This document shows positions 21,696-32,899 of a stretch of 64,000 nt of DNA, in pieces; position 1 is the stretch's first letter, and every line of letters starts with the position of its first letter. The position numbers and the translations under genes are program-made. The stretch covers positions 11,418,785 through 11,482,784 of the forward strand of contig OZ007516.1 in NCBI GenBank assembly GCA_963931865.1, written 5' to 3'. Source of the stretch: Axinella damicornis. Its lineage: Eukaryota > Porifera > Demospongiae > Axinellida > Axinellidae. The notes below the pieces were generated by a model. The model saw only the letters and a list, made by a program, of their open reading frames with translations, had not been told where the DNA came from and made no database searches.

Positions 21696-22306
21696 TACCG
21701 TATAGCGGGTTATTTTCGTGGGTGGAAATTTTCGTGAAATGCTGTATACGGTCGTCAGAATTAATTTTCGTGGTTCTAATTTTCGTGGCACCATAAATAG
21801 TTTATTATCTATGGTGGCACCCGCGTTCGCGCGATCGACGCGGATGACGTAATATGAAAATTAGTACACGTGGCTTGATGGCCGAAGTACAGTTTCAACG
21901 ACATTGCGCTTCACTGTATCGCGAGTGCGACGCTACTTCGTCAGTAAAAGACGTGTGGGAGGCCCGGTGTTGGAGAAAAACTACCATGCTAACGCGAGAA
22001 TGGCAACCATATTGATCGCTGTTAGTTAGCTACTGGCCTCGTTTTTCGTCGCCGGGTCCAGTCATCTCGATCACAACGCGAGGGACCGATGGTGATAGAG
22101 GAGCCTGTCAATCGAGGACACTGTCAACGGGATGCAGTCACCCAGGTAAAGCTACGAAGAGCCGTACAGTGTACTTAAACGACGGCACCTAGCTACGTGT
22201 TGCACAGCGCGATTATGGGTTGAAAATTTCGTGAGTGGTAAATTTCGTGACTTGTCGATGAGTCACGAAAAATTGGCACCCCACGAAAATAACCCGCTAT
22301 ACGGTA
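21696..22306. mobile_element. MITE with TACCGTATAGCGGG terminal inverted repeats
   Basis: The ends TACCGTATAGCGGGTTATTT and the exact reverse complement before 22306 extend through TTTTCGTGGG. The flanking TA is consistent with a TA target duplication (Tc1/mariner or pogo type). Further TTTTCGTG motifs repeat inside both ends. No ORF of note. Confidence 0.9.
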
Positions 22307-22311
22307 CGAAG

Positions 22312-23790
22312 ATGGGATTCACACACAGCATGAATGAGCATTCCAATGACATCCATTTTGCTGTCGGTTAAATTTTGACTCAAAATCACCAAAAAAATCC
22401 ATGGATTACGTTCATATAGCCTTCGGCCAACTGTGATTTTTGACAAAAATGTGGCCGAGATAAAAAGTCACGTTAAGGACATCATTGGAAAGCTCTTTTT
22501 ATGCTGACCACAATGGCACAATCCTCAGCTTCAAATCTCATCAAGTGCAACGTTCTCTTCTAAGTCTATTCCCAGTGACCAATAATTACATTGGCCCATT
22601 GTTGGCAGTGCAAATGGACATAGTTTGAAAGCTCCATTCACGCTGATCACAAAGGTGCAAATCCCGGTCTCATATCTCATTCCTAGCCTAAGATACCTAG
22701 CACAATGCATAGCTCAAATATTAGGCCTATATCATTACCCTGTGTATCTGTTCCGCGCAATTTAGGAATTTGCGCAATCTCGAGATTGCACAGCGCATTC
22801 TCGGAATCCCGAAATTGCGTGCCAATCTTGAGATTGCGCAAACAATTGCGCAATACGTTTGCACAATCTCGAGATTGCGCAAATGTATTGCACATTGCGC
22901 AATCTTCTAACTTTTGACCTTAGCCATGCGGTTGACAGCTAGTAATTTTCTTTAACGTTTATTAAAGCTGAATTGTGGGTCAACCACAGATACAAGACAA
23001 AATGCATACAAAAGTATACAAAACAACATATCTGTACTGTTGGGAAAGTTAGCTCAAGGCATATAAACAAATGTGTTCAAATGTTCGCCAGTTAGCTACT
23101 GGTTCTCGTATGGCACCTGGCCTTCGGTGGATGCCAAGGTCAGGTCTTCCTCATTGACTGGTCTCCCAAAAGAGGACCGTGTGCCACGTACGCACATGAT
23201 ATAGCCGAGCGAAGGATGGCGAAACTCAGGTGGCACCTTAGCCATCCCATGACCATTGGGTATGGCTTCTCTCGCTTGTGTGACAGCATACTGACCAGAC
23301 GTTTGTAGAACGTGGATGCTTCCCGGCATACCCCAATAGCAGATACCTGTGGTTCCTGCCGGACCAATATCCACTTCGTTCGGGTGAAACAGCGGGGGTT
23401 TAGTCAGGAATCTCGAGATTGCGCAATCTTGTCACCACGCAATCTCGAGATTCCGAGAATGCGCAGCGCAATCTCGAGATTGCGCAAATTCCTAAAATGC
23501 GCAGAACATATCCATTGTCTAGCATTGTATCTAGGTCTATGAAAGAGATATGAAGCTGGGAATTGCGCCATTGTGATCAGCATGAAAAGAGCTGTCAAAT
23601 GATGTCCTATTTTTATGTTGGTCACATTTATTTGCCAAAAATTGCACTTGACCAAAGGCTATACTCCATGGTTTTTCATGATTTGGGGTTAAAATTCAAC
23701 CGACAGCAAAATGGACATCATTGGAATGCTCCATTCATGCTGATGACAATGGTGCAAATCCCAGCTTCATATCTCATTCCTAGCCCGAGA
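22312..23790. mobile_element. Long foldback element with palindrome-rich arms
   Basis: Left arm (22312-22910) and right arm (23400-23790) are imperfect inverted copies. GCATTCCAATGA(C/T)(A/G)TCCA and TTTTGCTGTCGGTT lie near 22340 and, inverted, near 23710. The inner arm parts carry several copies of the palindrome GCAATCTCGAGATTGC. The arms enclose about 490 bp that include a frame on the minus strand. Foldback elements of this kind are usually non-autonomous. Confidence 0.75.
23096..23374 (-). CDS. Unrecognised open frame inside the foldback element
   Basis: About 92 codons, open further upstream, starting from GTG or continuing from HPNEVDIGPAGTTGICYWG; ends in EGQVPYENQ at a stop. I recognise no family. 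The composition (balanced, with GTTGICYWG and GYIMCVRGTRSSFG) is more protein-like than random. It could be a captured host exon or the remnant of an element gene. No initiation ATG fits. Confidence 0.3.
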   Translation of the reverse strand: MDIGPAGTTGICYWGMPGSIHVLQTSGQYAVTQAREAIPNGHGMAKVPPEFRHPSLGYIMCVRGTRSSFGRPVNEEDLTLASTEGQVPYENQ

Positions 23791-23840
23791 TACCTAGCAT
23801 ATTAGTCTGCTATAGCTGCATGCATAGCCTGGCATAGCTG

Positions 23841-23894
23841 TAGCCTCGTTCCCAGGCTCTCGTTCTCGAGAACGAAAGCCTGGGAATGAGGCTA
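23841..23894. mobile_element. 54-bp hairpin MITE, TAGCCTCG family
   Basis: TAGCCTCGTTCCCAGGCTCT folds onto GCCTGGGAATGAGGCTA; the centre is TCTCGAGA. Flanks GCATAGCTG and GTGTAGCTG agree at 7 of 9 bases. Confidence 0.85.
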
Positions 23895-23904
23895 GTGTAG
23901 CTGG

Positions 23905-24317
23905 GTCCATAGATTGTCACGTCGGTGTTAACTTTTCAGCCCTTTCTTCGTGGTCTTGTTTGTGTCTTTGTGGTCTTGTTTGTGTCTTTGTGATTTTGTC
24001 TTGAGCCCACACATCACTGAACTGTTTCATACGTTATATTGCATGCACCAGATTTGCAGCACCGTTATGACGTCCAGGAAAATACTTTTCATATGCTACA
24101 GTTGCAAGGGACAGATTTACAGTTTGATCAGAGGTTGTCCAGCTCGGCAACTTATCTGGACGTGCTCATGCTCACCCAATTACATAGGCTTCATACTGAG
24201 AAGGGAGTAAAATTGTGGACATAACTTCTCACGCACTTTGGCATCTTCATCTAAGAACACTAGCAGTTAAAAGTTGTGAGTCAGAGTACATGAAGGAATC
24301 ACTAGTTTCTCACTCAC
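23905..24317. other. Unassigned; 3' side of the MYBBP1A-like gene
   Basis: A short duplication (GTGGTCTTGTTTGTGTCTTT) lies at 23952-23992. The exons that should follow the donor at 24318 (minus strand) were not identified here. Confidence 0.35.
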
Positions 24318-24650
24318 CTCGTCATCGTCAGAGCCAACGGCAGCTGGTCCCAGAGCTTTCTTAATCTCTGCCATGAAAGCAGGGTCCACCCTCTCACCCT
24401 TCTCATCTTCTCCACCACTGTCACTTGACTGTCAGATGGAAAACAAACATCATTAGGAGAACGTATGTGGCTGACACAGTATTCTGGACTGGACTTACCA
24501 CAGTGACACCCTCTTCACCTTCACCCTCCTCCTCCTCCTCCTCCTCCTCCTCCTCCTCCCCATCCACCACCATCAGATCTTCCTTACTCTCCGGCTCCAA
24601 AACCTGCACCAAACAACCAAATTAGTATACCATACATACATACATGTACA

Positions 24651-24685
<35 letters not shown>

Positions 24686-27600
24686 TTGAGTGCTTTGATC
24701 GCTTTGGTTATTCCCCCCTCATTTTCCTACATGAGCAATCCAGTGCTGGGCAGCTCTCTGTGCAGAGGTCTGACTAACTCCTCCCTCCGTTCGCACTAGT
24801 GCAGCGCGGTGCATGACAAGTTCTGCCTATATATATGCTTCGCAGGTCTCGCCTCCCTCACTGCGTCTGTGTGAGTCCAGCGTAGCTCCTTACTTTAATG
24901 CACTAAGATTCTTGTATGATAGTAGCCTCGTTCCCAGGCTCTCCCCTGCGCGTGAAGGACGTACAGGGGGGAGCCTGGGAACGAGGCTAGTATGATTAGA
25001 ACCTCTGGCAAGCCCTGGCTCAGACATCTTGTCAATGCAGTGATAAGTACGAAGGTCACACGTTACTAAGTTCAAAGGTCTCAGTTCATTTTAGCACAGC
25101 ATGGTACACAACACCTCCCTCTTAGATTAGACAAGCTTCCGAGGTCTCGCCTCCTCCACTGTGTCGATCTTTTGCATGAGTCCAGCGTAGATCCTACTGG
25201 CGAACAACCATGCTACCAATCTTGTGCAGATGGTACTGAGCTTGCATGAGGACTAGCGTGCCACAAATGGTGCTGTCAAAGGTGTTAGCTTCCCTATCAA
25301 CAGGTGCCACGTACACAAACTCACCTTGAGGACCAGCCCGAGAGTGGTGCTGGTGACGTGGTGAGCCACCATCCTGAATGCCTGGTTGACCACACCTCTC
25401 CACAGTAGCGAAGGACGCGAGAGTAGCCCTAGCAGTGTGTCTGTAAGAACCTCCACCCAACCGACACTCTTCTCCTCTGCTTCCTTGTGTGCTTTCTTGC
25501 GAGGAGTGGTGGAACTGGAAACCCTCATCTCCTCGTGGCAGGCCTTCAGTTCCTGAGGTAGACATGCAAAGTGGATTGGATGCTGCCAGACCTGTCAACT
25601 CTCACGGTTTGCCCGTGAGACCCCCGGTTTGGCGCACATTCCCCCGGTCCCCCGGTTTTGCTTCGAATTCTCACGGCTAGCGGCTTACCTGCGGATAAAA
25701 ATTTGGAAGTAAGAAGCAACCGGCAATCCTATGGCCAATCCTATCTTGTTCTTCGCACGCGCAGAGAGGGAAGCCACACTGTGAACACAGACAGCGCAAG
25801 CCTATCTTACGTATTCATAGTCCTGATTATGCATAGTAAGTCTATATTCATGAAGCACCAAAACTAAAACCCATAATCAGTTTTTGTGAGCAAACTCAGC
25901 GCTATCAATAAGCCTTCTCAGTTAGCTAACTCTTTTTTGACTGCATCTCAGGATCGGAAGTGGATCAGAGCCATGACTACACGTCACCATAATAATGTTT
26001 TAGGTGGAGTCCAGATTCAACTCTGCTTAGTACATCTAAAAAGGCAACAACAATGTACAATAGGGAAATAGCTAAGACCTAACATAGTAAGTCACATTTT
26101 GAGTCTCTGTAATGGATGTTGCAAATGCACAATACAATTATGTTGTTCTGTTAACATAATGAGAAGGTCCCTGTGATATGGTGTGTTCACCTACTATGGT
26201 TGGACGCGATCTCCAGGTTTTGGACACCAATCTCCAGGTTTTTGCTACTGGTAATTTTAAATTCCCCAGATTTTTACCTGGCCAAGGTTGACAGGTCTGT
26301 GCTGCATGAACAGTGCAACTGCATGCAGTACTTTTCTTAGCCTCGTTCCCATGCCACCCCCTGGGAACGAGGCTACAGTTAACTACACGTACGCAACAAA
26401 ACTACTGTTGCTATAATTATGGAAATAGTTTGTCACGTCTTCTTCCTTAAGTTAAAGGTTTTACTTCACTGTGGGAACTCACCTGGACTACATCGCCGGT
26501 CTTGTCGCTCTCCTCCGAGAACAGCTGCAGCCCCGTAGTGGAGGTGACCAGCAGGAACGCCCTCTCCTCCTGACCACCTGCGTCCTGGGAGATCAGTGTG
26601 TACAGATATCAGAGTGTACAGAGATCAGTGTGTACGGAGATCAGAGTGTACAGAGATCAGTGTGTACAGAGATCAGTGTGTACAGAGATCAGTGTGTACG
26701 GAGATCAGTGCGTACGGAGATCAGAGTGTATACAGAGATCAGTGCGTACGGAGATCAGAGTGTACAGAGATCAGTGTGTACGGAGATCAGAGTGTACAGA
26801 GATCAGTGTGTACAGAGATCAGTGTGTACAGAGATCAGTGTGTACAGAGATCAGTGTGTACGGAGATCAGTGCGTACGGAGATCAGAGTGTATACAGAGA
26901 TCAGTGTGTACAGAGACCAGAGTGTACAGAGATCAGTGTGTACGGAGATCAGAGTGTACCGAGATCAGTGTGTATGGAGATCAGAGATCAGTGTGTACGG
27001 AGATCAGAGATCAGTGTGTACGGAGATCAGAGTGTACAGAGGTTAGTGCGTACAAAGATCACAAAGAGTTGAGATCAAGGGAGTCACATAGAAGATTACA
27101 CCCATGGACATCAAAAGAAAAGTACATAGGCAGACACACCAGTCTACCACTCATGTTTCTAGCACAGGATTGCTTAGTTGATGAGTGGGACCCTGGACTA
27201 TATTCCAAAGGCAGTCTTGCTACTGGAATGTGCAATTAGGATGACATACTTTACATTCTGGTAAGGTAAGTGTATGCATGGTCACGTGCTGCATGGTAGC
27301 AGTGCCATGAGAGGACTGAAGCCATGTATAGTAGAGGTCATCGTGTGAACGTACCGTCTCACTGAGATCTCCCACCATCTCACACACTGTGTCCCAAGCC
27401 TTCAATGTCTGGAGCAAAGAGTGGAACAGATACGTAGTGCAACCGCATACAGCATAATGAACACACTCCCACTATACCTCATCTTGAAAGGTCTTCAGTG
27501 GAATGACATGTTTCTTTGCTGTTCGCAGCTGCCGGGCAAACTGCACTAGAGCAGCCAGGAAGAACTGTCCTCCCTCCATCACCCCGGGCTGACCAAACCT

Positions 27601-30600
27601 CCAAACACCACCTGCATTGGACATCGTCATGGCTATCATTACAGGGGCCAACCCATCTAGTACCTGCTACAGAGATTGCACCCACCTTTCTTCTCCCTCA
27701 GTGTAATGGTGCTGAGGTCTGACAAGACGCTGAAGAACCGTTGAGCGCAGGCCTCATGGGCCACCTTTTCAACCGGTGCACTGGGAACCTGAGACAGCTG
27801 CACACATGGCAGAGGGTAGGGGGGTGGGGCATGTGACAGTCATGTGACATGTGAAGTAAAGTAAGGGGATATATACCATTACCGCATTATTCAGAGATCT
27901 TGCAACATGATTAGAAACCGCATGTAGAATCTTGGCCAATCTGATCTGAGGGCTAAAGGCCGCACCCAGTTTGCAGTGTTTAGACCACAGATCTGATTGG
28001 CCAAGATTCTACATCCAGGGGAGGTTAGCCTCTTACAACACTCAGCAGGCCACTCCCACATCAAGATTACAAATGCTTGCAGTATTCTCAAACTATGTGT
28101 GTCTGGAAAATGCACAACATGGACATATTGAGTTATACCTCAGGAATGCCAGGGGTGGGTTTCTTTACAGAGAAGAATGCGTGCAGGAAGAGGAATCGTG
28201 CGGCGGTTAGTAGCCAGGGCCTGCTGCGAGGAAGCCTGCCATTGCGAACCAGGGACAAGACCCGTGGCAGGGAAGAACAGAGTCATGTGTTATGGACTTG
28301 GTTCAGTGGAGATAGAGAGAAGGATCAAACACACAACACAAACATAAACAGATGCACACACACACACACACACACACACATGTGCACGCACACACGTACA
28401 TGCACACCACACACCTGGTCTGCTACCCACAGCTGCACTGAGTGAGCATCACTTCCTGCATGCTCGTGCGTTGATATCATGATGTCGCGCCGGTCTAACT
28501 GGGACGCGAACTACGAACAGTCTACCTCAACAAGGCCTTGCAAGGATGGAGACTATAGCGGGGCGGTGAGTGGCCAACAGAGACCGCTCCTGGACCTACC
28601 TGCCAGACTGCTTCAAGTGCACGAAATCAGTGATTAGTGCGGTCATAACTTTCTCTGGTGTGATCTGTGTCTGTGTCCTTAACTCTCCGTCAGACTCACA
28701 TTCTGATGACATGCACCTGCTCCATGCACATTCAGTGCCTGCATGTACTCGCTCAGGCTCGCCCCACAATGTTCTGCATTCGTCTAGTAACTACATTATA
28801 TGTACTACATAAGCATTCCAATATTCCTTTGTGATGGTGTGCTGTAAGGTTTACTGAGGTGTACCTATATGGTTTACTGTGGTGTACCTATGATTTACTG
28901 TGGTGTATACCTATGATTTACTGAGGTTTACTGAGGTGTACCTGTCTGCAGTGCTGGTCATTGGAGTAGGATGACAAAAGATTCCTTGAAGCTTCAACAC
29001 CAATTGCTGAATCCCGTCAGCATCCAGCTGAGGTATATGTGCATGAGTGTATCAGCTAGGGTGGTGGGTATGGGGGCATTGTGAATGGTGAGGAGAGTGT
29101 GGCCATGGTTACTCAAGTGTGCAGTCTCTCACCTTAGCCAGAATGTTGTCAGTGATCTTTGTGTCAGTCAGTTGGTCAAATTTAGCACCTGTTGTGCACG
29201 GACAGGAGAGAAACACATACTTCAACTCTGGAAGGGAGGGGGGAGGGAGGGAGGGAGGGAGGGAGGGAGGGAGGGAGGGAGGGAGGGAGGGAGGGAGGGA
29301 GGGAGGGAGGGAGGGAGGGAGGGAGAGAGGGGGGAGGGGGAGGGAGGGAGGGAGGGAGGGAGGGAGGGAGGGAGGAGGGAGGGAGGAAGGAGGGGGGAGG
29401 GAGGGAGGGAGGGAGGGAGGGGGGGAGGGAGGGAGGGAGGGAGGGAGGGAGGGAGGGAGGAGGGAGGGGGGAGGGAGGGAGGGGGAGGGAGGGAGAAGGA
29501 AGGGAGAGAGGGAGGGAGGGAGGGAGGGGAGAGGGAGGGAGGGAGGGAGGGAGGGAAGAAAAGATGGAGGGAGGGGGAAGGGAGGAAGGGAGGGAGAGGG
29601 AGTGGAGCCACCTTGCTTGCAGGTGAAGGAGGAGGGTGATGGGTAAGCTTGGGTCAGTTGCTGTCCCAATGTGCTCTGTGAGCTGTATATATGTGAGGTG
29701 GAAAGAAAGGAAATGGTAACATAGATATGCGCATGCAAGTGTACACGTGTGTATGTTTCATGTTAGCCACATTCCCAGGCCCCCATGCGGCCTGGGAACG
29801 AGTCTAGTTTCATGTGTGTGTGCGTGTTTGTATGTGCAGGTGTAAATGTGTGTGTGTGTGTAGGTCTACAACATGTGATTGCTTGGGGTGACACATGATT
29901 GACCAACCAGGTGCTTGGCAGCTGCGGCCCATGGAAGTAGTTGTCCCGGGACGAGGCATTGTTCACCAGACAGCGCATCAGGTTTGGACTGAACACGAAA
30001 CAGACCTGCACAACATCAAAAAGACTACACATATTTCCGGTCTGATAAGAGGTTGCGGTCTGATAAGAGGTTGTGCCAGTGGGAGGGCGGTAATAAGATT
30101 ATGTCAACAACAATGTCAACAACAACAACAACAACAACAACACACCTACCTCTGATGTTGTCAGTGCTGGCAGCAGAGTCTCCAGTAGTTTGAACCCCAG
30201 ATACTTCCTCTCATGACTGGAGACAAACAGAGCGTCTGCAGAGAACAGTACATACATACATGTACTGTAAGCTTTGGAGAGAGAGAATAATCCACACCAG
30301 CTGGGATTCGAAGGGATATTCGAACCCAAATGAGTAGCTTACACCCAACACCTGCCTACATAGAACCCTGAACCGTACATGTACATACCTCATTCCAGGG
30401 ATGCTTCTAACCCAATTCCCAGGCTACTTCCAGACTTTTACGTTTCATGCATTACACAAGCATAATCTGGGACAGGTGTGAGTTAGCCTCGTTCCCAGGC
30501 GCTCGGTAATTACCGAGTGCCTGAGAACAAGGTTTAGGCGTGAGTGCATGCCACACTGCAGTGGCCTAGGCTAGAGGAGACTGCTCATACTAACATTTGT

Positions 30601-32672
30601 TTTGCACGTGCAAGTCACATATATGTATGAGCATGAAGCATACGATCATGAGCTATCAATTTCTGCTGCAAGTGTGAGACAAGATGAGAGGAGGGAAATT
30701 GAGACAACTGGAGAGGCCGGGCGGGCAGATCGGAGTGCCAGGGGTCCAATAGTTCCACACCTATCACAATTAATTTAACGGCCTCCTCTACAGTTCCAGT
30801 AGTGTGTGGAACTCACCCACAAAATGCCTAGTCCCATTCCCACACTCCCATTACACTGGATGGGAGTCTGGGAACGGGACTCCACAATGCCATGCATTTC
30901 CTGCCAGCACATGTACATATGCAAATGTGAGTATGCACGTACCATCCACAACTGCCTTCCAGAAGGTGCCAAAGTGTCCTCTGTGTCTCACAGCAGAGAT
31001 CACCAGCGGCCACACACTATGAAGACGTGGGTGGGAAGAGGAGGACTCCTACAAAAGGAATGGGGGGGGGGGGGGGGGGGGGAGGTGGAGGGGGTGACAT
31101 CATGCCATTACACTTTATGCCATTATTAGACTCATGGTATTATCTGTCAGCAAAGGGCATGTCAGCGAATGCCATGAACGGCATATTTGACCTGACTAGC
31201 AAGATGGTTGCCATGTGCTCTTACCGGCAGGACGGTTGCCATGTGGTCTTACCGGCAGGACGGTTGCCATGTGGTCTTACCGGCAGGACGGTTGCCATGT
31301 GGTCTTACCGGCAGGACGGTTGCCATGTGGTCTTACCGGCAGGACGGTTGCCATGTGCTCTTACCGGCAGGACGGTTGCCATGTGCTCTTACCGGCAGGA
31401 TGGTTGCCATGTGCTCTTACCGGCAGGACGGTTGCCATGTGCTCTTACCGGCAGGACGGTTGCCATGTGCTCTTACCGGCAGGACGGTTGCCATGTGCTC
31501 TTACCGGCAGGACGGTTGCCATGTGCTCTTACCGGCAGGACGGTTGCCATGTGCTGGTAACTGCTGCGACTCGTGATGTGTTTGTGGCCGCTCCATGCAG
31601 TGGGTCTTCATTAGAACCTTGAACCAATCATGCTACAGGGGATGATAGCGTAAGGTCACATGATCATGAGTATGTTAGATAACAGACGGATGGGTAGATA
31701 GATAGACAGATAGATAGTTACAGTTAGATGGAGACATGCAGTCAGATAGATAGGTGGACGGATAGATAGATGGATGGATAGATATAGTTAGCAGATTTAG
31801 TTAGACAGATAGATGATTGCATACATAGATGGATGGATGGAGATAGATAGATGAATGGATAGTTAGTTAGATAGATAGGGATGCAAAAAGAGACTGTTAA
31901 AAAGCTAGTACTGTAGGCGCCCTAATTATACATCGATCACAAAATATTGAAATGCAACGCAACAATAGAAATTCGGTCAGCCAAACAGCGACGAACTTTG
32001 ACGCATGATTAGAAAACACCTTGCTAAGGTACTAAAGTCAGATGAGTGTAGACAAGGCTACTGCATAGCGGTTGTGTTTCTTCCCGGTTGTCGGACTGTC
32101 GCTGCCTTGTCTCCTACATGGGGCGTCTGTACCTTGGGGCACAGAGTACATAAGTGAGTTGCTTTCTCGTACCTTCGCTGATGTCCCAGCCATATTGCAG
32201 CTGTGCCTTTAAGCAGTGATGTGATGCACCCTCTTCGCCGTTCAACTGTACTGTGTGCGCTTCGAGCTAGCTGCCATTCTGCCGTTATAATCGCGTTATG
32301 CAAATTAGTCTCCGAAGTGCGACACATTATTGGTTTGAGACACTGAATTTAGACGCAGAATTAGAAAGGACGCATAATTAGAGCGCCTACGGTACAGGCA
32401 TGCATATGAATCCAGACTAACAATGGTACACAATGTTACACAGTGTTACACAACGTAACAACAGAGATCACCTTTCCATAGTAAAAGAGCAACAGCAAGT
32501 AGAGTGTCTCCGGGGTGCAGCCGTCCCATCCTTTCCAAACCCGGTACGATGCACTCCCTAACCATCTCCTCCCCACACCTCTCCACCAGGTCACCCATCA
32601 CCATGGCACATTCAGGTAAATCTTCCTCTGTCCACACACTCCCAGCTGCCTCACCACCTCGGCCACGTCAGA
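24318..32672 (-). CDS. MYBBP1A/POL5-like nucleolar protein gene, partial, at least 16 exons
   Basis: Minus-strand exons inferred from splice sites, phase and family pattern: 32472-32672, 30943-31016, 30150-30235, 29908-30005, 29612-29682, 29133-29188, 28942-29027, about 28600-28680, about 28139-28240, 27686-27788, 27478-27611, 27355-27408, 26483-26577, 25325-25552, 24499-24603, 24318-24428. Diagnostic pieces, in protein order: HPGDTLLAVALLLW, VWPLVISAVRHRGHFGTFWK, VVDDALFVSSHERKYLGF (spanning a junction), FSPNLMRCLVNNASSRDNYF, FLFLHAFFSVKKP, AHEACAQRFFSVLSDL, GWVEVLTDTLLGLLSRPSLL, then an acidic run (VVDG followed by E). Most junctions keep phase. The family (human MYBBP1A, yeast Pol5) are HEAT-like nucleolar proteins in rRNA synthesis and ribosome assembly. 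First and last exons were not found. Two exons show possible frame problems (see findings), and the junction 27355/26577 is out of phase, so a small exon may be missed. Confidence 0.75.
24520..24562. repeat. Coding GAG/CTC run in the acidic exon
   Basis: (CTC)n on the plus strand encodes the glutamate run of the MYBBP1A-like protein on the minus strand. It is coding rather than intronic, and likely length-polymorphic. Confidence 0.8.
24636..24686. repeat. (CATA)n microsatellite
   Basis: CATA repeats with one CATG interruption, in an intron of the MYBBP1A-like gene. Confidence 0.9.
24923..24989. mobile_element. 67-bp hairpin MITE, TAGCCTCG family
   Basis: TAGCCTCGTTCCCAGGCTCT and AGCCTGGGAACGAGGCTA at the ends. 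Flanks GTATGATAG and GTATGATTA agree at 7 of 9 bases. Intronic. Confidence 0.9.
26338..26375. mobile_element. 38-bp hairpin MITE, TAGCCTCG family
   Basis: TAGCCTCGTTCCCATGCC and CTGGGAACGAGGCTA. No clear target duplication. Confidence 0.75.
26590..27058. repeat. Minisatellite, 16-bp unit, about 29 copies
   Basis: Unit GTGTACAGAGATCAGT, with GTGTACGG and GTGCGTAC variants and a few partial units. It sits immediately upstream (minus strand) of the acceptor at 26578 of a MYBBP1A-like exon, so it is intronic. Open frames through it on the plus strand are artefacts of the unit length. Confidence 0.95.
27922..28014. mobile_element. 93-bp hairpin (short MITE) in intron
   Basis: ATGTAGAATCTTGGCCAATC at the left is inverted as GATTGGCCAAGATTCTACAT at the right, with (A/T)GATCTG continuing the stem. 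No target duplication was identified. Confidence 0.8.
28355..28400. repeat. (CA)n microsatellite
   Basis: An ACACAC run followed by degenerate CA-rich sequence, in an intron of the MYBBP1A-like gene. Confidence 0.9.
28845..28945. repeat. Short tandem repeat, about 20-bp unit, 5 copies
   Basis: Units of GTTTACTG(A/T)GGTGTACCTAT with length variation, ending beside the donor of exon 28942-29027. Confidence 0.8.
29228..29602. repeat. (GGGA)n long microsatellite, purine strand on plus
   Basis: About 370 bp of GGGA repeats with GGGGA and GAGA variants. On the transcribed (minus-strand gene) RNA this is a long CU-rich polypyrimidine tract between exons 29133-29188 and 29612-29682, close to the splice sites on both sides. 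Confidence 0.95.
29764..29806. mobile_element. 43-bp hairpin MITE with perfect 9-bp duplication
   Basis: TAGCCACATTCCCAGGCC and GGCCTGGGAACGAGTCTA. Identical flanks GTTTCATGT at 29755-29763 and 29807-29815. TAGCCTCG family, intronic. Confidence 0.95.
30484..30536. mobile_element. 53-bp hairpin MITE, TAGCCTCG family
   Basis: TAGCCTCGTTCCCAGGCGCT, central GGTAATTACC, then GTGCCTGAGAACAAGGTTTA. Flanks GGTGTGAGT and GGCGTGAGT agree at 8 of 9 bases. Confidence 0.9.
31062..31082. repeat. Poly(G) tract
   Basis: About 20 G, adjoining GGAGGTGGAGG. Intronic. Confidence 0.9.
31201..31556. repeat. 28-bp minisatellite carrying repeated 5' splice-site consensus
   Basis: About 13 copies of a 28-bp unit (GACGGTTGCCATGTG(G/C)TCTT followed by ACCGGCAG). 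On the minus strand, the sense strand of the surrounding MYBBP1A-like gene, each unit reads ATGGCAACCGTCCTGCCG followed by GTAAGA, a good splice donor. The array lies between exons 30943-31016 and 32472-32672, where at least one exon is still unassigned. Confidence 0.95.
31680..31880. repeat. GATA/GATG-rich microsatellite
   Basis: Degenerate tetranucleotide repeats (GATA, GATG, TAGA, TTAG), intronic. Confidence 0.85.
31909..32396. mobile_element. MITE with GTAGGCGC(C/T)CTAATTAT inverted ends
   Basis: Left end CTGTAGGCGCCCTAATTATA and right end ATAATTAGAGCGCCTACGG are inverted, flanked by TA. It contains a non-conserved minus-strand open frame with no recognisable domain. Intronic. Confidence 0.8.
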
Positions 32673-32734
32673 CTGGGAAGAGAGAGGGAGAGAGAGGGAG
32701 CTCACAATCAGATTGAGACTAGGGACACAATGAA

Positions 32735-32860
32735 CTGCAGCTCCCCGATTGTGTCTGCCTCATGTTCAGATCCTATTCCCGGATATATTGATAGTGTCCG
32801 ATTTCGCAGTTGCTCCCCGATCGCTTCCACTTCAATTACTGCTCTCCAGTTGTGTTCGAA
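32735..32860. repeat. Array fragment of the VNTR-bearing repeat
   Basis: Degenerate CAGCTCCCCGATTGTGTC and CTCCCCGATCGCTTCCAC units as in 20775-21025. It lies outside the most upstream MYBBP1A-like exon found. Confidence 0.7.
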
Positions 32861-32899
32861 GGTACTGCTCTGAGCCCCCCCCCACCCCTTCACCCCTAC

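Noticed and set aside
26590..27240. Long open frames reading QRSVCTEISVYRD repeatedly
   Set aside because: They come from a 16-bp minisatellite open in all three frames of one strand, inside an intron of the MYBBP1A-like gene.
29085..29738. Gly/Arg/Glu-rich and Pro/Ser/Leu-rich frames
   Set aside because: Translation of the (GGGA)n microsatellite on both strands; only the short exons at its edges are supported.
29612..30005. Certain frameshift pseudogene call for the MYBBP1A-like gene
   Set aside because: A helical alternative frame (AAAKHLLTEHIG) fits the family better, but the written frame is also open and in phase, so I kept the gene call and listed only a possible indel.
31027..31622. 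Frames with repeated QDGCHVVLPAGRLPC
   Set aside because: 28-bp minisatellite read in rotating frames; no start, domain or homologue pattern.
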